From: Bradyrhizobium jicamae
GTDB lineage: Bacteria > Pseudomonadota > Alphaproteobacteria > Rhizobiales > Xanthobacteraceae
Assembly (NCBI RefSeq): GCF_018130215.1
Contig: NZ_JAFCKQ010000028.1
Coordinates: 29,640 to 93,639, forward strand
DNA length: 64,000 nucleotides
Reading direction: 5' to 3'
Shown piece by piece: positions 45,616 to 54,103 of this stretch; the stretch's first letter is position 1; each line of letters starts with the position of its first letter. A model generated the notes under the pieces. That model did not search any database. It was not told the DNA's origin and saw only the letters and a list, made by a program, of their open reading frames with translations. A program made the position numbers and the translations under genes.

Positions 45616-45676
45616 AGCGTTTTCAAGCGAAGTGGAGACCGGTTCGCGTGAAGAAAACGCGTCAAACGAAACCCTA
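45614..45676. repeat. Dispersed intergenic repeat with GCGTTTTC/GAAAACGC arms
   Basis: GCGTTTTC (45617-45624) and GAAAACGC (45653-45660) are perfect inverted arms around a GAAGTGG...CCGGTTCGCGTG centre. I know this element from intergenic regions of Bradyrhizobium and relatives. It fills the gap between the HAD hydrolase and aminotransferase genes and may fold in the transcript. Confidence 0.6.
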
Positions 45677-45686
45677 GAGACCCATC

Positions 45687-47039
45687 ATGCGCGACAGAAA
45701 TTTCCTGCTCGAGAACAACGCCAAGCCGATCTGGCACCCGATGGCGCATCCCGCCGAGATGCGGGCGCAGCCGCCGCGGATCGTGATGAAGGCCGAAGGC
45801 GTTCATGTCACCGACATCGACGGCAAGACGGTGCTGGATGCGGTCGGCGGCCTCTGGAACGTCAACCTCGGCTATAGCTGCGATCCGATCAAGAAGGCGA
45901 TATCGGACCAGCTCGGCGCGCTGCCTTACTATTCCAGCTTCCGCGGCACCTCGACCGGTCCATCGATCGAGTTGGCCTTTGAGCTCACCGAATGGTTCAA
46001 GCCGGAGGGCATGGTGCGCGCCTTCTTCACTTCGGGCGGCTCGGACTCGGTCGAGACCGCGCTGCGGCTGGCGCGGCAATACTGGAAGATCAAGGGCCAG
46101 GCCGACCGCACCAAATTCCTGGCGCTGAAGAAGGGTTATCACGGCACCCATTTCGGCGGCGCCTCGGTCAACGGCAACGCCAATTTCCGCCGCAACTACG
46201 AGCCGCTGCTGCCGGGCGTGTTCCACATCCCGGCACCCTCGACCTATCGCAATCCATTCAACGAGACCGATCCAGCCAAGCTCGCACAGCTCTGCGCGAC
46301 GGCGATGGAGGACGAGATCGCGTTCCAGGGCCCCGACACCATCGCCGCCTTCATCATGGAGCCGGTGCTCGGCGCCGGCGGCGTGATCGTGCCTCCGGAC
46401 AGCTTCATGCCGCTGGCACGCGAGATCTGCGACCGATACGGCATCCTGATGATCGCAGACGAGGTCGTGACCGGCTTCGGCCGCACCGGTGCCTGGTCGG
46501 GCTCGCGACTGTGGGGGGTGCGGCCCGACATGATGACGATCGCGAAAGCCATCACCTCGGGCTACTTCCCGCTCGGCGCGACGCTGATCGGCGAAACGGT
46601 CGCCACTGCCTTCGAGGCCGACACCAGCTCGTTCGGGTCGATCGGCCATGGCTACACCTATTCGGGCCATCCGGTCGGCTGCGCCGCGGGCCTCGCAGCG
46701 CTGGCCGAGACCCGGCGCCTCAGGCTCGACGAGAACGCGGCCGCCCGCGGCGAGGATCTTGCCGCCGCGCTCGCCCAGCTCAAGGCACGTCATCCGATCG
46801 TTGGCGACGTCAGGAGCAAGGGACTGATGGCCGCGCTCGAGCTGGTCACCGATCGCGACAGCAAGAAAGCGGCGGACAAGAAGACGATGGCCAGGGTCGC
46901 CGACGCCGCCTACGAGGCCGGCGTGATGCTGCGCGTCTCCGGCAACACCATCATCCTGTCGCCGCCGCTGATCCTCACCTCGGCCGACGTGACAAGGATT
47001 GCCGAAGGAATCGACGCCGGGCTTTCAGCGGCCGGCTGA
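45687..47039 (+). CDS. Class III aminotransferase (omega-amino acid/polyamine type)
   Basis: A 450-residue pyridoxal-phosphate transaminase. Key segments are GLWNVNLGYSC, FFTSGGSDSVETALRLAR, GYHGTHFGG, the Asp in LMIADEVVTGFGRTG and the lysine in TIAKAITSGYFPLGA. This set is typical of beta-alanine/putrescine:pyruvate aminotransferases. It follows the Tm-1/HAD pair after the GCGTTTTC repeat. It may deaminate an amine or omega-amino acid to the aldehyde used by the dehydrogenase of the divergent operon. Confidence 0.88.
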   Translation: MRDRNFLLENNAKPIWHPMAHPAEMRAQPPRIVMKAEGVHVTDIDGKTVLDAVGGLWNVNLGYSCDPIKKAISDQLGALPYYSSFRGTSTGPSIELAFELTEWFKPEGMVRAFFTSGGSDSVETALRLARQYWKIKGQADRTKFLALKKGYHGTHFGGASVNGNANFRRNYEPLLPGVFHIPAPSTYRNPFNETDPAKLAQLCATAMEDEIAFQGPDTIAAFIMEPVLGAGGVIVPPDSFMPLAREICDRYGILMIADEVVTGFGRTGAWSGSRLWGVRPDMMTIAKAITSGYFPLGATLIGETVATAFEADTSSFGSIGHGYTYSGHPVGCAAGLAALAETRRLRLDENAAARGEDLAAALAQLKARHPIVGDVRSKGLMAALELVTDRDSKKAADKKTMARVADAAYEAGVMLRVSGNTIILSPPLILTSADVTRIAEGIDAGLSAAG

Positions 47040-47333
47040 GATCGCGCTCGCACACGCAATGGCGCGCTCGAACATCGCGCCATTGGCCGTGTCGTGGTCG
47101 AGACAGTCGGCCAGCGACGCCGCCGACATGGTCTGGTCGGTGCAGAAGATGCGCATGAAATCCGCCGTGAGCGCCAGCTTGCGCTGCGCCGGCTGCTTCT
47201 GCCAATCCGCGTGGTCAAGATACAGCAAGGACTCGTCCTCGCTGACGGCACCAGCGCGCGCCGTCGGCTCGGCCACGAGCAACGGCAACAGGGCGCAGGC
47301 AACACGACCGAGGCGATGCCCCCGGCGCATCAT
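47025..47333 (-). CDS. Small exported protein coupled to the amine oxidase
   Basis: A 102-residue protein with a signal peptide (RRGHRLGRVACALLPLLVAE, cleaved near TARAG), then a mature part of about 78 residues with two Cys (IFCTDQTM and LADCLDHD) that could form a disulfide. Its ATG overlaps the amine-oxidase stop (ATGA). It ends 15 bases inside the convergent aminotransferase gene. I do not recognise a family. Its position suggests a periplasmic partner or maturation factor of the oxidase. Confidence 0.7.
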   Translation of the reverse strand: MMRRGHRLGRVACALLPLLVAEPTARAGAVSEDESLLYLDHADWQKQPAQRKLALTADFMRIFCTDQTMSAASLADCLDHDTANGAMFERAIACASAISAGR

Positions 47334-49342
47334 TTCGCGCCCCTGGCCTCGACCGCCGGCGGCACGTCGAGCGCCGGGTTGCGGTCGAAGAAGTTGAACG
47401 GCCGCAGCCGGAAACCGTGCCACAGGCCAGGCATCACGGGCCAATCCTCGGCGCGCGGCACGTGGCGGAAGCCGACCGTGTACCACAGCACGAGGTCGTG
47501 ATCCTCGATGCCGCGTTTCGCCGCCGTCCATTTCGGCAGGCCGTCGACCTCGGCATTCTCGTTCGGATAGAGCCCGGCCGCATATTTCTCGTCCGCGGCG
47601 TAGGCCGAGGCCCACAGCGTGTAGGCGCTGAAACCTGCGCGCAACTGGATCGGCTCGTCCTTTGCGAGCAACGAGACGTCGGAATGGCCAGGCATCAGCT
47701 GATAGCTCGTGTGATAGCCCTGCTTGTTGGTCTTCTCCGTGCTTTCGATCCTGAACTGGGCCGCATTGAGCGGCATCGTGATCGGCCCCTCGGTTTCGAC
47801 CGGCCTGGTCTCGACCTGCCACAGGCTCTTGCGCGGTCCGTTGTCCAGCCGGCGGACGTTGAAGCGGTCCTCGACCAGCCGGTTCGCGGTGCCGTCAACG
47901 TCCATGTCGATCCGGAACGTCATGTAGTGGTCATGATTGACTGCGAGCAGCCGCTCGTCGACCAGCGTGCCGTAGGCGGTATCCTGCTTCGCCGTCGGGT
48001 CGCTCAAAGTCCGGCTCGCCACGCCCTTGGTGGCATCGATGCCGTAGGCGCCGAGCCTGACATCGATGTTGCCGGCGCGGTCGAACACGTAGTCGACGAG
48101 GTAGTCGTAATTGCCGACCACCGGCGCCATCCGCACCACGAGCTCATTGTTCGGGCGCTCCTCGGCGGTGTTGTTGAGCAGTTCGCTGTGACGCCAGATC
48201 GGATCGCCGGTGGGCCGCTCGAAGATGCAAACCGCACCGTTGGAGGTGACCGGCATGCCCTTGGTGTCCGAGATCGTCATGTTGAGGAAGTGGGCGCCAT
48301 CGGGGCAATCCTGGCCCGGCCGCAATTCGCTGGCGAGCACGCCGAAGCCGTATTCGCCGATATCCATGTAGGCGCGGAACGACCAGGTCTGATCCGGATC
48401 CATGTACGGCACGAACATCTCGCTCGCCGAGATCTGGTAGGCGATGTCGCGCTCCGTGCCATGATCGTCGTAGCGGATCAGCGACAGCACCGCGCCGAGG
48501 CGCGGCTCGAGCCGGACGTGGAATGACCAGTTGTCCCAATGGACCTGCCCACCCTCCACCCGGACATTGCTGCCTTGCGGCGCCGAGATCTCGATCGGCT
48601 TCGGCGGCTTGCGGTATTTTCCTGAATCAGCGTAGGCGTGCGATGGCGTCGATGCCGGCGGCGGCACGACGCCGAGATCCTCCACCGAGAGCACCGATTT
48701 GGTCGAGAGGTCGACCCGCGCCATCAGGTTCTCGATCGGCTTGCCCCACAGATTGTTGGCGGCACCCGAGGTGTCGAGGCAGGGAACGTTGAGCAGGCGA
48801 TGCCCTTGCAGCGCGGGATCGCTCACCGGCCCGACCGTCAGCGGCAGGCACAGCACATTGCTGAAATCGGTGATGCCGCGCTTGGCCATCGCCGATATCC
48901 AGCGCGGGTCCTGCTTCGGCAGGTCTCCGGCCGACATCAATTCATCGATCGTCAGCGCCGCCTGCTTGTCCTTGATCTCGTCCCATCCGATCAGGCTGCG
49001 TGCCGCAAGATCGACCCGCGCCTGGTAGAGGTGGCCGTCGGTCAGCAGCGTCGCGATCGCCCGCCGCGTGAACGGACTTCCCGGCCGCCACGCCCGGACC
49101 TCGTCCTTGGGAGACTCCTCCGTCGTCATCGAGACGACGCGCGTCGAGCTTTCGAACTTGCCGGCCTTGTGCAGCACGATGGAGACCGACTGGATCTCGT
49201 CCGCGGTGAGCCCGTCCATCGGATGCATCGCCGCGACCTGCGGCCACATCCGGCTCTCGGCATGCGACGGCGGTGGCGCGACCAGCATCGCGACGACGAG
49301 ACCCGTCAATACCCAACCGCAAGCCCGGGACATCGCAGCCAT
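47330..49342 (-). CDS. Copper-containing primary amine oxidase (TPQ enzyme)
   Basis: A 670-residue amine oxidase with an export signal (about 1-28, ending PPPSHAE). The active-site Tyr that becomes topaquinone is Y412 in VGNYDYLVDY. Copper ligands are H470 and H472 (VNHDHYMTF) and H642 (GLWHGFRL). The catalytic base is D327 in YMDIGEYGFG. All expected residues are present. It converts primary amines to aldehydes, ammonia and hydrogen peroxide in the periplasm. It lies 69 bases after the last Liv-permease gene in one long operon, which links amine oxidation to uptake. Confidence 0.9.
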   Translation of the reverse strand: MAAMSRACGWVLTGLVVAMLVAPPPSHAESRMWPQVAAMHPMDGLTADEIQSVSIVLHKAGKFESSTRVVSMTTEESPKDEVRAWRPGSPFTRRAIATLLTDGHLYQARVDLAARSLIGWDEIKDKQAALTIDELMSAGDLPKQDPRWISAMAKRGITDFSNVLCLPLTVGPVSDPALQGHRLLNVPCLDTSGAANNLWGKPIENLMARVDLSTKSVLSVEDLGVVPPPASTPSHAYADSGKYRKPPKPIEISAPQGSNVRVEGGQVHWDNWSFHVRLEPRLGAVLSLIRYDDHGTERDIAYQISASEMFVPYMDPDQTWSFRAYMDIGEYGFGVLASELRPGQDCPDGAHFLNMTISDTKGMPVTSNGAVCIFERPTGDPIWRHSELLNNTAEERPNNELVVRMAPVVGNYDYLVDYVFDRAGNIDVRLGAYGIDATKGVASRTLSDPTAKQDTAYGTLVDERLLAVNHDHYMTFRIDMDVDGTANRLVEDRFNVRRLDNGPRKSLWQVETRPVETEGPITMPLNAAQFRIESTEKTNKQGYHTSYQLMPGHSDVSLLAKDEPIQLRAGFSAYTLWASAYAADEKYAAGLYPNENAEVDGLPKWTAAKRGIEDHDLVLWYTVGFRHVPRAEDWPVMPGLWHGFRLRPFNFFDRNPALDVPPAVEARGAK

Positions 49343-49411
49343 GCCGCGCCCTCCTCTTCAAAACCGATCACGCCGAGCATACAGACAAAGAAGGCCGCGT
49401 GAAGCCTGCGC

Positions 49412-50431
49412 TTACACGGCCGACCGTTCCGATACCGTTGATGCCACCGTCGCAGGCGATGAACGCGGTGCGGCGCGCTGCACGTCCAGGAGGCGCACGC
49501 CGATACGGTCGCGCAACGCCGGCCAGATGCCGCGCGGCGCCACCATCATCACGATCACTGCAATGAGGCCGAGGCCGACGAGGTACCAGCCGCCGGACAG
49601 GCCCAGCGGGCCCGTCATCAGCTCACGCAGGCCGAAGAAGATGATGACGCCGAGGATCGGGCCTTCGAGCGTCCCGATACCGCCGATGATGACGATGAAC
49701 ATCATGTAGACGGACCAGTTGACGTCGAACGCCGCGAGCGGCGCGATGAACAGATTGCCCATGAAGCTGAGCGCGCCGGCAAGGCCGCAGCCCGCCGCCG
49801 ACAGCACGAAGGCGACGAAGCGGTTGTGCCGCACATCGACGCCGAGGCTCATGGCGGCAAGATCATTGTCGCGCACGCTCATCAGGCCGAGCCCGAAGCT
49901 CGAGGTCATCAGCCTGTAGAGCGCCGCGATGGTTCCCAGCGCCAGCGCACCCGCCAGCCAGAACATGGTCGGCTCGAACCAGTCGAAATCGATCAGCTTG
50001 CTGGTGGCGAGCGGCATGCCCGAGGTCCCGCCGACCGCCTGCGATTTCATCGTGAATGCGCCGACGATCTCGGCGAACACCCACATCGCGATCGAGAAAT
50101 ACGCATCGCGCAGCCGGAACAGCGGAAAGGCGATGATCGCGGCAACGATGGCGGCAACCAGCGGTGCCACCGGCAGCACCCAGATCGGCGTGACCTCGAG
50201 CCAGCCCGAGGTCAGGAACAACGCATAGGCACCGAAGGCGATGAACACCTGGTGGCCGAGCGAGACCAGCCCGGCGTAGCCCGCGAGCAGGTTCCACATC
50301 TGCGCCATCGTCAGCACCAGCAGGCACTCGGTCGCCAGCCGCAGGACGCCTTCGTTCAGCACGAAGGGCGCGCCGGCCACCACGGCGGCGAGAACGAGAC
50401 CGGAGAATGCGAGGATCGTCCGTGTCGGCAT
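49412..50431 (-). CDS. Branched-chain amino-acid-type ABC permease, LivM family
   Basis: A 339-residue permease with about nine hydrophobic segments. LivM motifs are AGLVSLGHQVFIAFGAYA and FIVIIGGIGTLEGPILG. The ATG at 50431 lies five bases after the LivH stop. It is part of a complete livGFHM set behind its own binding protein. Such importers take up amino acids, amides or small aromatic acids. Confidence 0.87.
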   Translation of the reverse strand: MPTRTILAFSGLVLAAVVAGAPFVLNEGVLRLATECLLVLTMAQMWNLLAGYAGLVSLGHQVFIAFGAYALFLTSGWLEVTPIWVLPVAPLVAAIVAAIIAFPLFRLRDAYFSIAMWVFAEIVGAFTMKSQAVGGTSGMPLATSKLIDFDWFEPTMFWLAGALALGTIAALYRLMTSSFGLGLMSVRDNDLAAMSLGVDVRHNRFVAFVLSAAGCGLAGALSFMGNLFIAPLAAFDVNWSVYMMFIVIIGGIGTLEGPILGVIIFFGLRELMTGPLGLSGGWYLVGLGLIAVIVMMVAPRGIWPALRDRIGVRLLDVQRAAPRSSPATVASTVSERSAV

Positions 50432-50436
50432 CGGTG

Positions 50437-51303
50437 TCACGCCCTGCTCGAGACGAGGCCGGAGGGCCGGATCAGCAGCATGATGAAGAACAACAGATGC
50501 GCATAGAGCAGCCCGGCATTGGGATCGATCTTGAGCCCGATCAGCTGCGCCATGCCGAGCGCGATGCCACCGAGCAGCGCGCCCCAGAACGAGCCGAGCC
50601 CGCCGAGCACGACCACCTCGAAGGCGATCAAGAGCCGCTCGGCGCCCGAGAACGGCGTGAAGCTCGAGCGCACCGCGAGCAGCACGCCGCCGATCGCGCC
50701 CAGCGCCAGCGACAGGCCCATCACGTAATTGTAGACCCGGTCGGGCTTGACGCCCGACAGCCGGACGATGTCGCGGCGATCGGCCGTCGCCCGCACGATC
50801 CGTCCGAACTCGGTGCGACGCAGGATCAGTTGCAGCGCCATGAACAATAGCGCGGCCAGCACCAGCGTGAGCAGCGGCATGATGCCGATGTTCAGCCCGC
50901 CGATCTCGAGGCTCGCGCGAGAGAGCTCGCCGACCTGGAGACTGCGCACGTCGGCGCCGAACATTTCGACCATCACGTTGCGCAGGATCACCGAGACGCC
51001 GAAGGTCAGGAGCAGCGGCGACAGCGGATCGGGCGACGTCACGACCCGGTTGACGATCAGCGCCTGGTACAGCCATCCGACCACGAACGACAATGCGATC
51101 ACCGGGACCAGCATCAACAGCGGCGGCACCGACGGAAACAGGTTCGCGAGCAGCACTGCGCAGAACGCGCTCAACACCATGAACTCGCCATGCGCGATGT
51201 TGACGACGCGCATCACGCCGAACACCAGCGCCAGCCCGATGCCGAGCAGGCCGTAGAGCCCGCCGAGCAGCGCCCCGTTGATCAATGTCTCAACCCAGAT
51301 CAT
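50437..51303 (-). CDS. Branched-chain amino-acid-type ABC permease, LivH family
   Basis: A 288-residue permease beginning MIWVETLINGALLGGLYGLL with the LivH motif MRVVNIAHGEFMVLSAF near residue 31 and VVLGGLGSFWGALLGGI in the C-terminal half. The ATG 51303 lies 20 bases after the LivF stop. It forms the channel with LivM. Confidence 0.88.
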   Translation of the reverse strand: MIWVETLINGALLGGLYGLLGIGLALVFGVMRVVNIAHGEFMVLSAFCAVLLANLFPSVPPLLMLVPVIALSFVVGWLYQALIVNRVVTSPDPLSPLLLTFGVSVILRNVMVEMFGADVRSLQVGELSRASLEIGGLNIGIMPLLTLVLAALLFMALQLILRRTEFGRIVRATADRRDIVRLSGVKPDRVYNYVMGLSLALGAIGGVLLAVRSSFTPFSGAERLLIAFEVVVLGGLGSFWGALLGGIALGMAQLIGLKIDPNAGLLYAHLLFFIMLLIRPSGLVSSRA

Positions 51304-51323
51304 GTCCCATCGGTCCGTGTTGG

Positions 51324-52022
51324 CTAATTGCCGAAATAAGCATGTGTCAGTTGCTCGGGCAGCAATCCCTGCGCCGGCGCGGTCAGCGACACCCGCCCCT
51401 TCAGCAGGCAGTAGATCCGCTCCGTGGTGGCGAGCGCACGCTTGACGTCCTGCTCCACGATGACGACCGCCGTGCCCTCGCGGCGGATATCCGCGAAGGA
51501 TTGATAGATCTGACCGACCACGACGGGCGCGAGCCCGAGCGAAATCTCGTCGCACAGCAGAAGCCGCGGGTTCGACATCAGCGCGCGGCCGATCGCGGCC
51601 ATCTGCTGCTGGCCGCCGGAGAGCTGCCCCGGATACATCCGCCGCCGCTCCGCGAGGATCGGAAACAGGTCGAACACCCGCCGCAACGTCCAGCTCCCGG
51701 TCCGCCGGTTGACGCTGCCCATCAGGAGGTTCTCCTCGATGGTCAGCGAATCGAACAGCAGCCGCCCTTCCGGCACCATGATGAGGCCGAGCCGCGATAC
51801 CTGCTCGGCGGGTATGCTCGAAATGTCGACGCCGTCGAACTGGATCGCGCCGGAGCGCTGCTCGTTCAGCCCGACCAGCGCCTTCAGGAAGGTCGACTTG
51901 CCGGCGCCGTTGGCGCCGACCAGCGCCACCGCCTCGCCGTTGCCGACGGTGAAGTTCATGTCGAACACGGCCTGGAGATCGCCGTAGAAGATCTGCAGGC
52001 CGCTCACGTCAAGCAACGCCAT
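51324..52022 (-). CDS. ABC importer ATPase, LivF family
   Basis: A 232-residue ATPase with Walker A GANGAGKST, the signature LSGGQQQMAAIGRAL, Walker B LLLCDEISLGLAP and the LivF-type MVPEGRLLF. Its start overlaps LivG by 14 bases. It is the intact member of the ATPase pair; LivG has an altered signature. Confidence 0.88.
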   Translation of the reverse strand: MALLDVSGLQIFYGDLQAVFDMNFTVGNGEAVALVGANGAGKSTFLKALVGLNEQRSGAIQFDGVDISSIPAEQVSRLGLIMVPEGRLLFDSLTIEENLLMGSVNRRTGSWTLRRVFDLFPILAERRRMYPGQLSGGQQQMAAIGRALMSNPRLLLCDEISLGLAPVVVGQIYQSFADIRREGTAVVIVEQDVKRALATTERIYCLLKGRVSLTAPAQGLLPEQLTHAYFGN

Positions 52023-52740
52023 CGGCCTTCAATCCCATGTAGATTTCGCGCACGATCGCGCTGTCCATGACGTCGGCCGGTGGCCCCTCGAGGACCTTGC
52101 GGCCGAAATCCAGCACCAGGATCCGGTCCGACACCGCGCGCAGCGCATGGGGAATATGCTCGATCCAGATCATCGCATGATCGGCCTTGACCGTCTTGAT
52201 GACCGCGACGAGGCGCTCGACCTCGGGCTCGGTCAGCCCGGCCGCGATCTCGTCGAGCAGGATCAGCTTGGGCTTCGAGGCCAGCGCCTTGGCGAACTCC
52301 AGCCGCTTGCGGTCGATCAGCGGCAAGGCGCCGGCGAGCTTGTCGGCTTTCGCCTCGAGCCCGGTGCGCTGCAGGACCTCCATCGTCCAGCTTGCCGCCG
52401 CATCGCCATAGAGGCCCGCGCCGTAGGACGCCGCCACCAGCGCGTTCTCGTAGACCGACAGATGCGGGAACGGCTGCGGGATCTGGAACGCCCGCCCGAG
52501 ACCCTTGCGCGCGCGGCGATGCGGCGGCAGGCCTGATATCTCCTCGCCGTCGAGCATGATCGACCCGGCGTCGGCCGTGAGCAGGCCGACGATCAGGTTG
52601 AGCAGCGAGCTCTTGCCGGCGCCGTTCGGGCCGATCACGCCGAGACACTCGCCGCGCGTCAGCTCGAAGCCGACGCCGTCGGCGACGACGATCTCGCCGA
52701 AGCGCTTGCAGAGCCCGTTGACGGAGAGCAGCGGTGCCAT
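52009..52740 (-). CDS. ABC importer ATPase, LivG family, with altered signature
   Basis: A 243-residue ATPase with Walker A GPNGAGKSS and Walker B LILLDEIAAGLTEPE. The signature LSxGxxR, which reads LSYGQQRR in typical LivG, is LPLIDRKRLEFAKAL here. As the signature of one subunit completes the ATP site of the other, one of the two sites may be inactive. The same change occurs in some Liv-type importers, so it may be a subfamily trait. It starts one base after the binding-protein gene stop. Confidence 0.86.
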   Translation of the reverse strand: MAPLLSVNGLCKRFGEIVVADGVGFELTRGECLGVIGPNGAGKSSLLNLIVGLLTADAGSIMLDGEEISGLPPHRRARKGLGRAFQIPQPFPHLSVYENALVAASYGAGLYGDAAASWTMEVLQRTGLEAKADKLAGALPLIDRKRLEFAKALASKPKLILLDEIAAGLTEPEVERLVAVIKTVKADHAMIWIEHIPHALRAVSDRILVLDFGRKVLEGPPADVMDSAIVREIYMGLKADGVA

Positions 52741-52741
52741 C

Positions 52742-54058
52742 TCAGCTCAGCTTGGAAAGCAGCTCGAGATCGGCCTGCTTCGGGATGAACGGCGCCGTGC
52801 CGTTGTGCACGATCAGGAGCTCGTATTTCGACTTACCGCTCTTGGTCCTGCGCCATTGCCCGCCCGACAGCGACGTCACCGCGACGTTCTTGATCGGCGT
52901 TCCCTTGAACTTCACCGGCCCGACCACCGTCTCCATGTCGAGACCCGCGATCGCGTCGCGCAGCGAATTCTTGTCCTTGGGATCGCTGTTCTGCAACGCG
53001 GCGAGCGCAACCTCCCACAAGGCATGGGCGTAGCCGATCGGCTGCGTCCATTGCTTGCCGGTGGTCTTCTCCCATTCCGCGGCGAGCTCGCCGGCGCTCT
53101 GCCCGGTCAGCGACGATTTGAACGGATAGGCCGGCGTCCACCACACCTCGGTCGACATGCCGTCGCCGCGATCGCCGAGCGCGTTCACTGCGCTCGGGAA
53201 CAGGAAGGCGGCGGCGACCGTGCACACCTGCGGCTTGAAGCCGGCCTGCGCCGCCTGGTTCCACAGCGTGACCCAGTGATTGCCGTAGGTGAAGCCGGAG
53301 ACGATGTCGACGCCGTTGTTCTTGAATGACGACACCTGGTTGGTGAAGTCGTCGGTCGCGATCTGGAACTTGCCGGCGGAGAACTCCTGATAGCCCGCCT
53401 GCGTGATGCCGCCGGGCAGACCGACCTTCGGATCGGAGAACGCCTGGCCCGCGGGATTGTCGATATAGAGCGTGCCGACCTTCTTGTTGGTCGCGACCGA
53501 CTGCCACATGCCGAGGAAGTTCTTCACGACATCGTCGGCGCCCCAGAAGAAATGGTAGCTGTAGGGAAAGCCCTTGTCCGGCGTCGATTTGCGCGGGAAC
53601 ATCCAGCCCTGCCACGGCACCATGGTCGAGATCGACGGGATGCCGCGGGCGTCGGAGAGCTCCTGCACCGGCGCCTGCGCATCGCCATCCTCGATCAGGA
53701 TCAGGTCGCATTTTTCGCGCAGCACCAGTTCACTGGCCACGACCGACGAGCGGTTCGGATCGGACTGGTTGTCCTTGAACACGAACTCGACCTGCCAGGT
53801 CTTGCCGCCGATCTTGAGCCCGTCCTTGAGGCGGGCCTTGATGCGCTCGTGGATCCAGGTATCCGGCTCGGCGAACGGCGCACGGACGCCGGAAAGGCAT
53901 CCCACCCAGCCGATCTTGATGGTGTTGCCGGCTGCGCGCGCAATGTTGACCAGCGGCACGTTCATGGCGGATGCGAGGCCGGTGGCACCGGCGGCCTTCA
54001 GCAGCGTGCGCCGGTTGAGCCGGCCGGCGGCATTGGTTTTCTCGTTCGTCTCAGTCAT
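52742..54058 (-). CDS. Amino-acid/amide ABC substrate-binding protein (Liv type)
   Basis: A 438-residue type I binding protein. The N-terminus has a twin-arginine-like signal, LNRRTLLKAAGATGLASAM, rather than a plain Sec signal. The core includes KIGWVGCLSGVRAPFAEPD and VVASELVLREKCDLILIEDG. GGGAGAGGAC precedes ATG 54058. It captures the substrate for LivHMGF and lies 45 bases after the CobW gene. A Tat signal would be compatible with folding before export. Confidence 0.85.
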   Translation of the reverse strand: MTETNEKTNAAGRLNRRTLLKAAGATGLASAMNVPLVNIARAAGNTIKIGWVGCLSGVRAPFAEPDTWIHERIKARLKDGLKIGGKTWQVEFVFKDNQSDPNRSSVVASELVLREKCDLILIEDGDAQAPVQELSDARGIPSISTMVPWQGWMFPRKSTPDKGFPYSYHFFWGADDVVKNFLGMWQSVATNKKVGTLYIDNPAGQAFSDPKVGLPGGITQAGYQEFSAGKFQIATDDFTNQVSSFKNNGVDIVSGFTYGNHWVTLWNQAAQAGFKPQVCTVAAAFLFPSAVNALGDRGDGMSTEVWWTPAYPFKSSLTGQSAGELAAEWEKTTGKQWTQPIGYAHALWEVALAALQNSDPKDKNSLRDAIAGLDMETVVGPVKFKGTPIKNVAVTSLSGGQWRRTKSGKSKYELLIVHNGTAPFIPKQADLELLSKLS

Positions 54059-54103
54059 GTCCCTCTCCCACAACAACAGATGATGAAATGCTCTCGACGC
54101 AGC

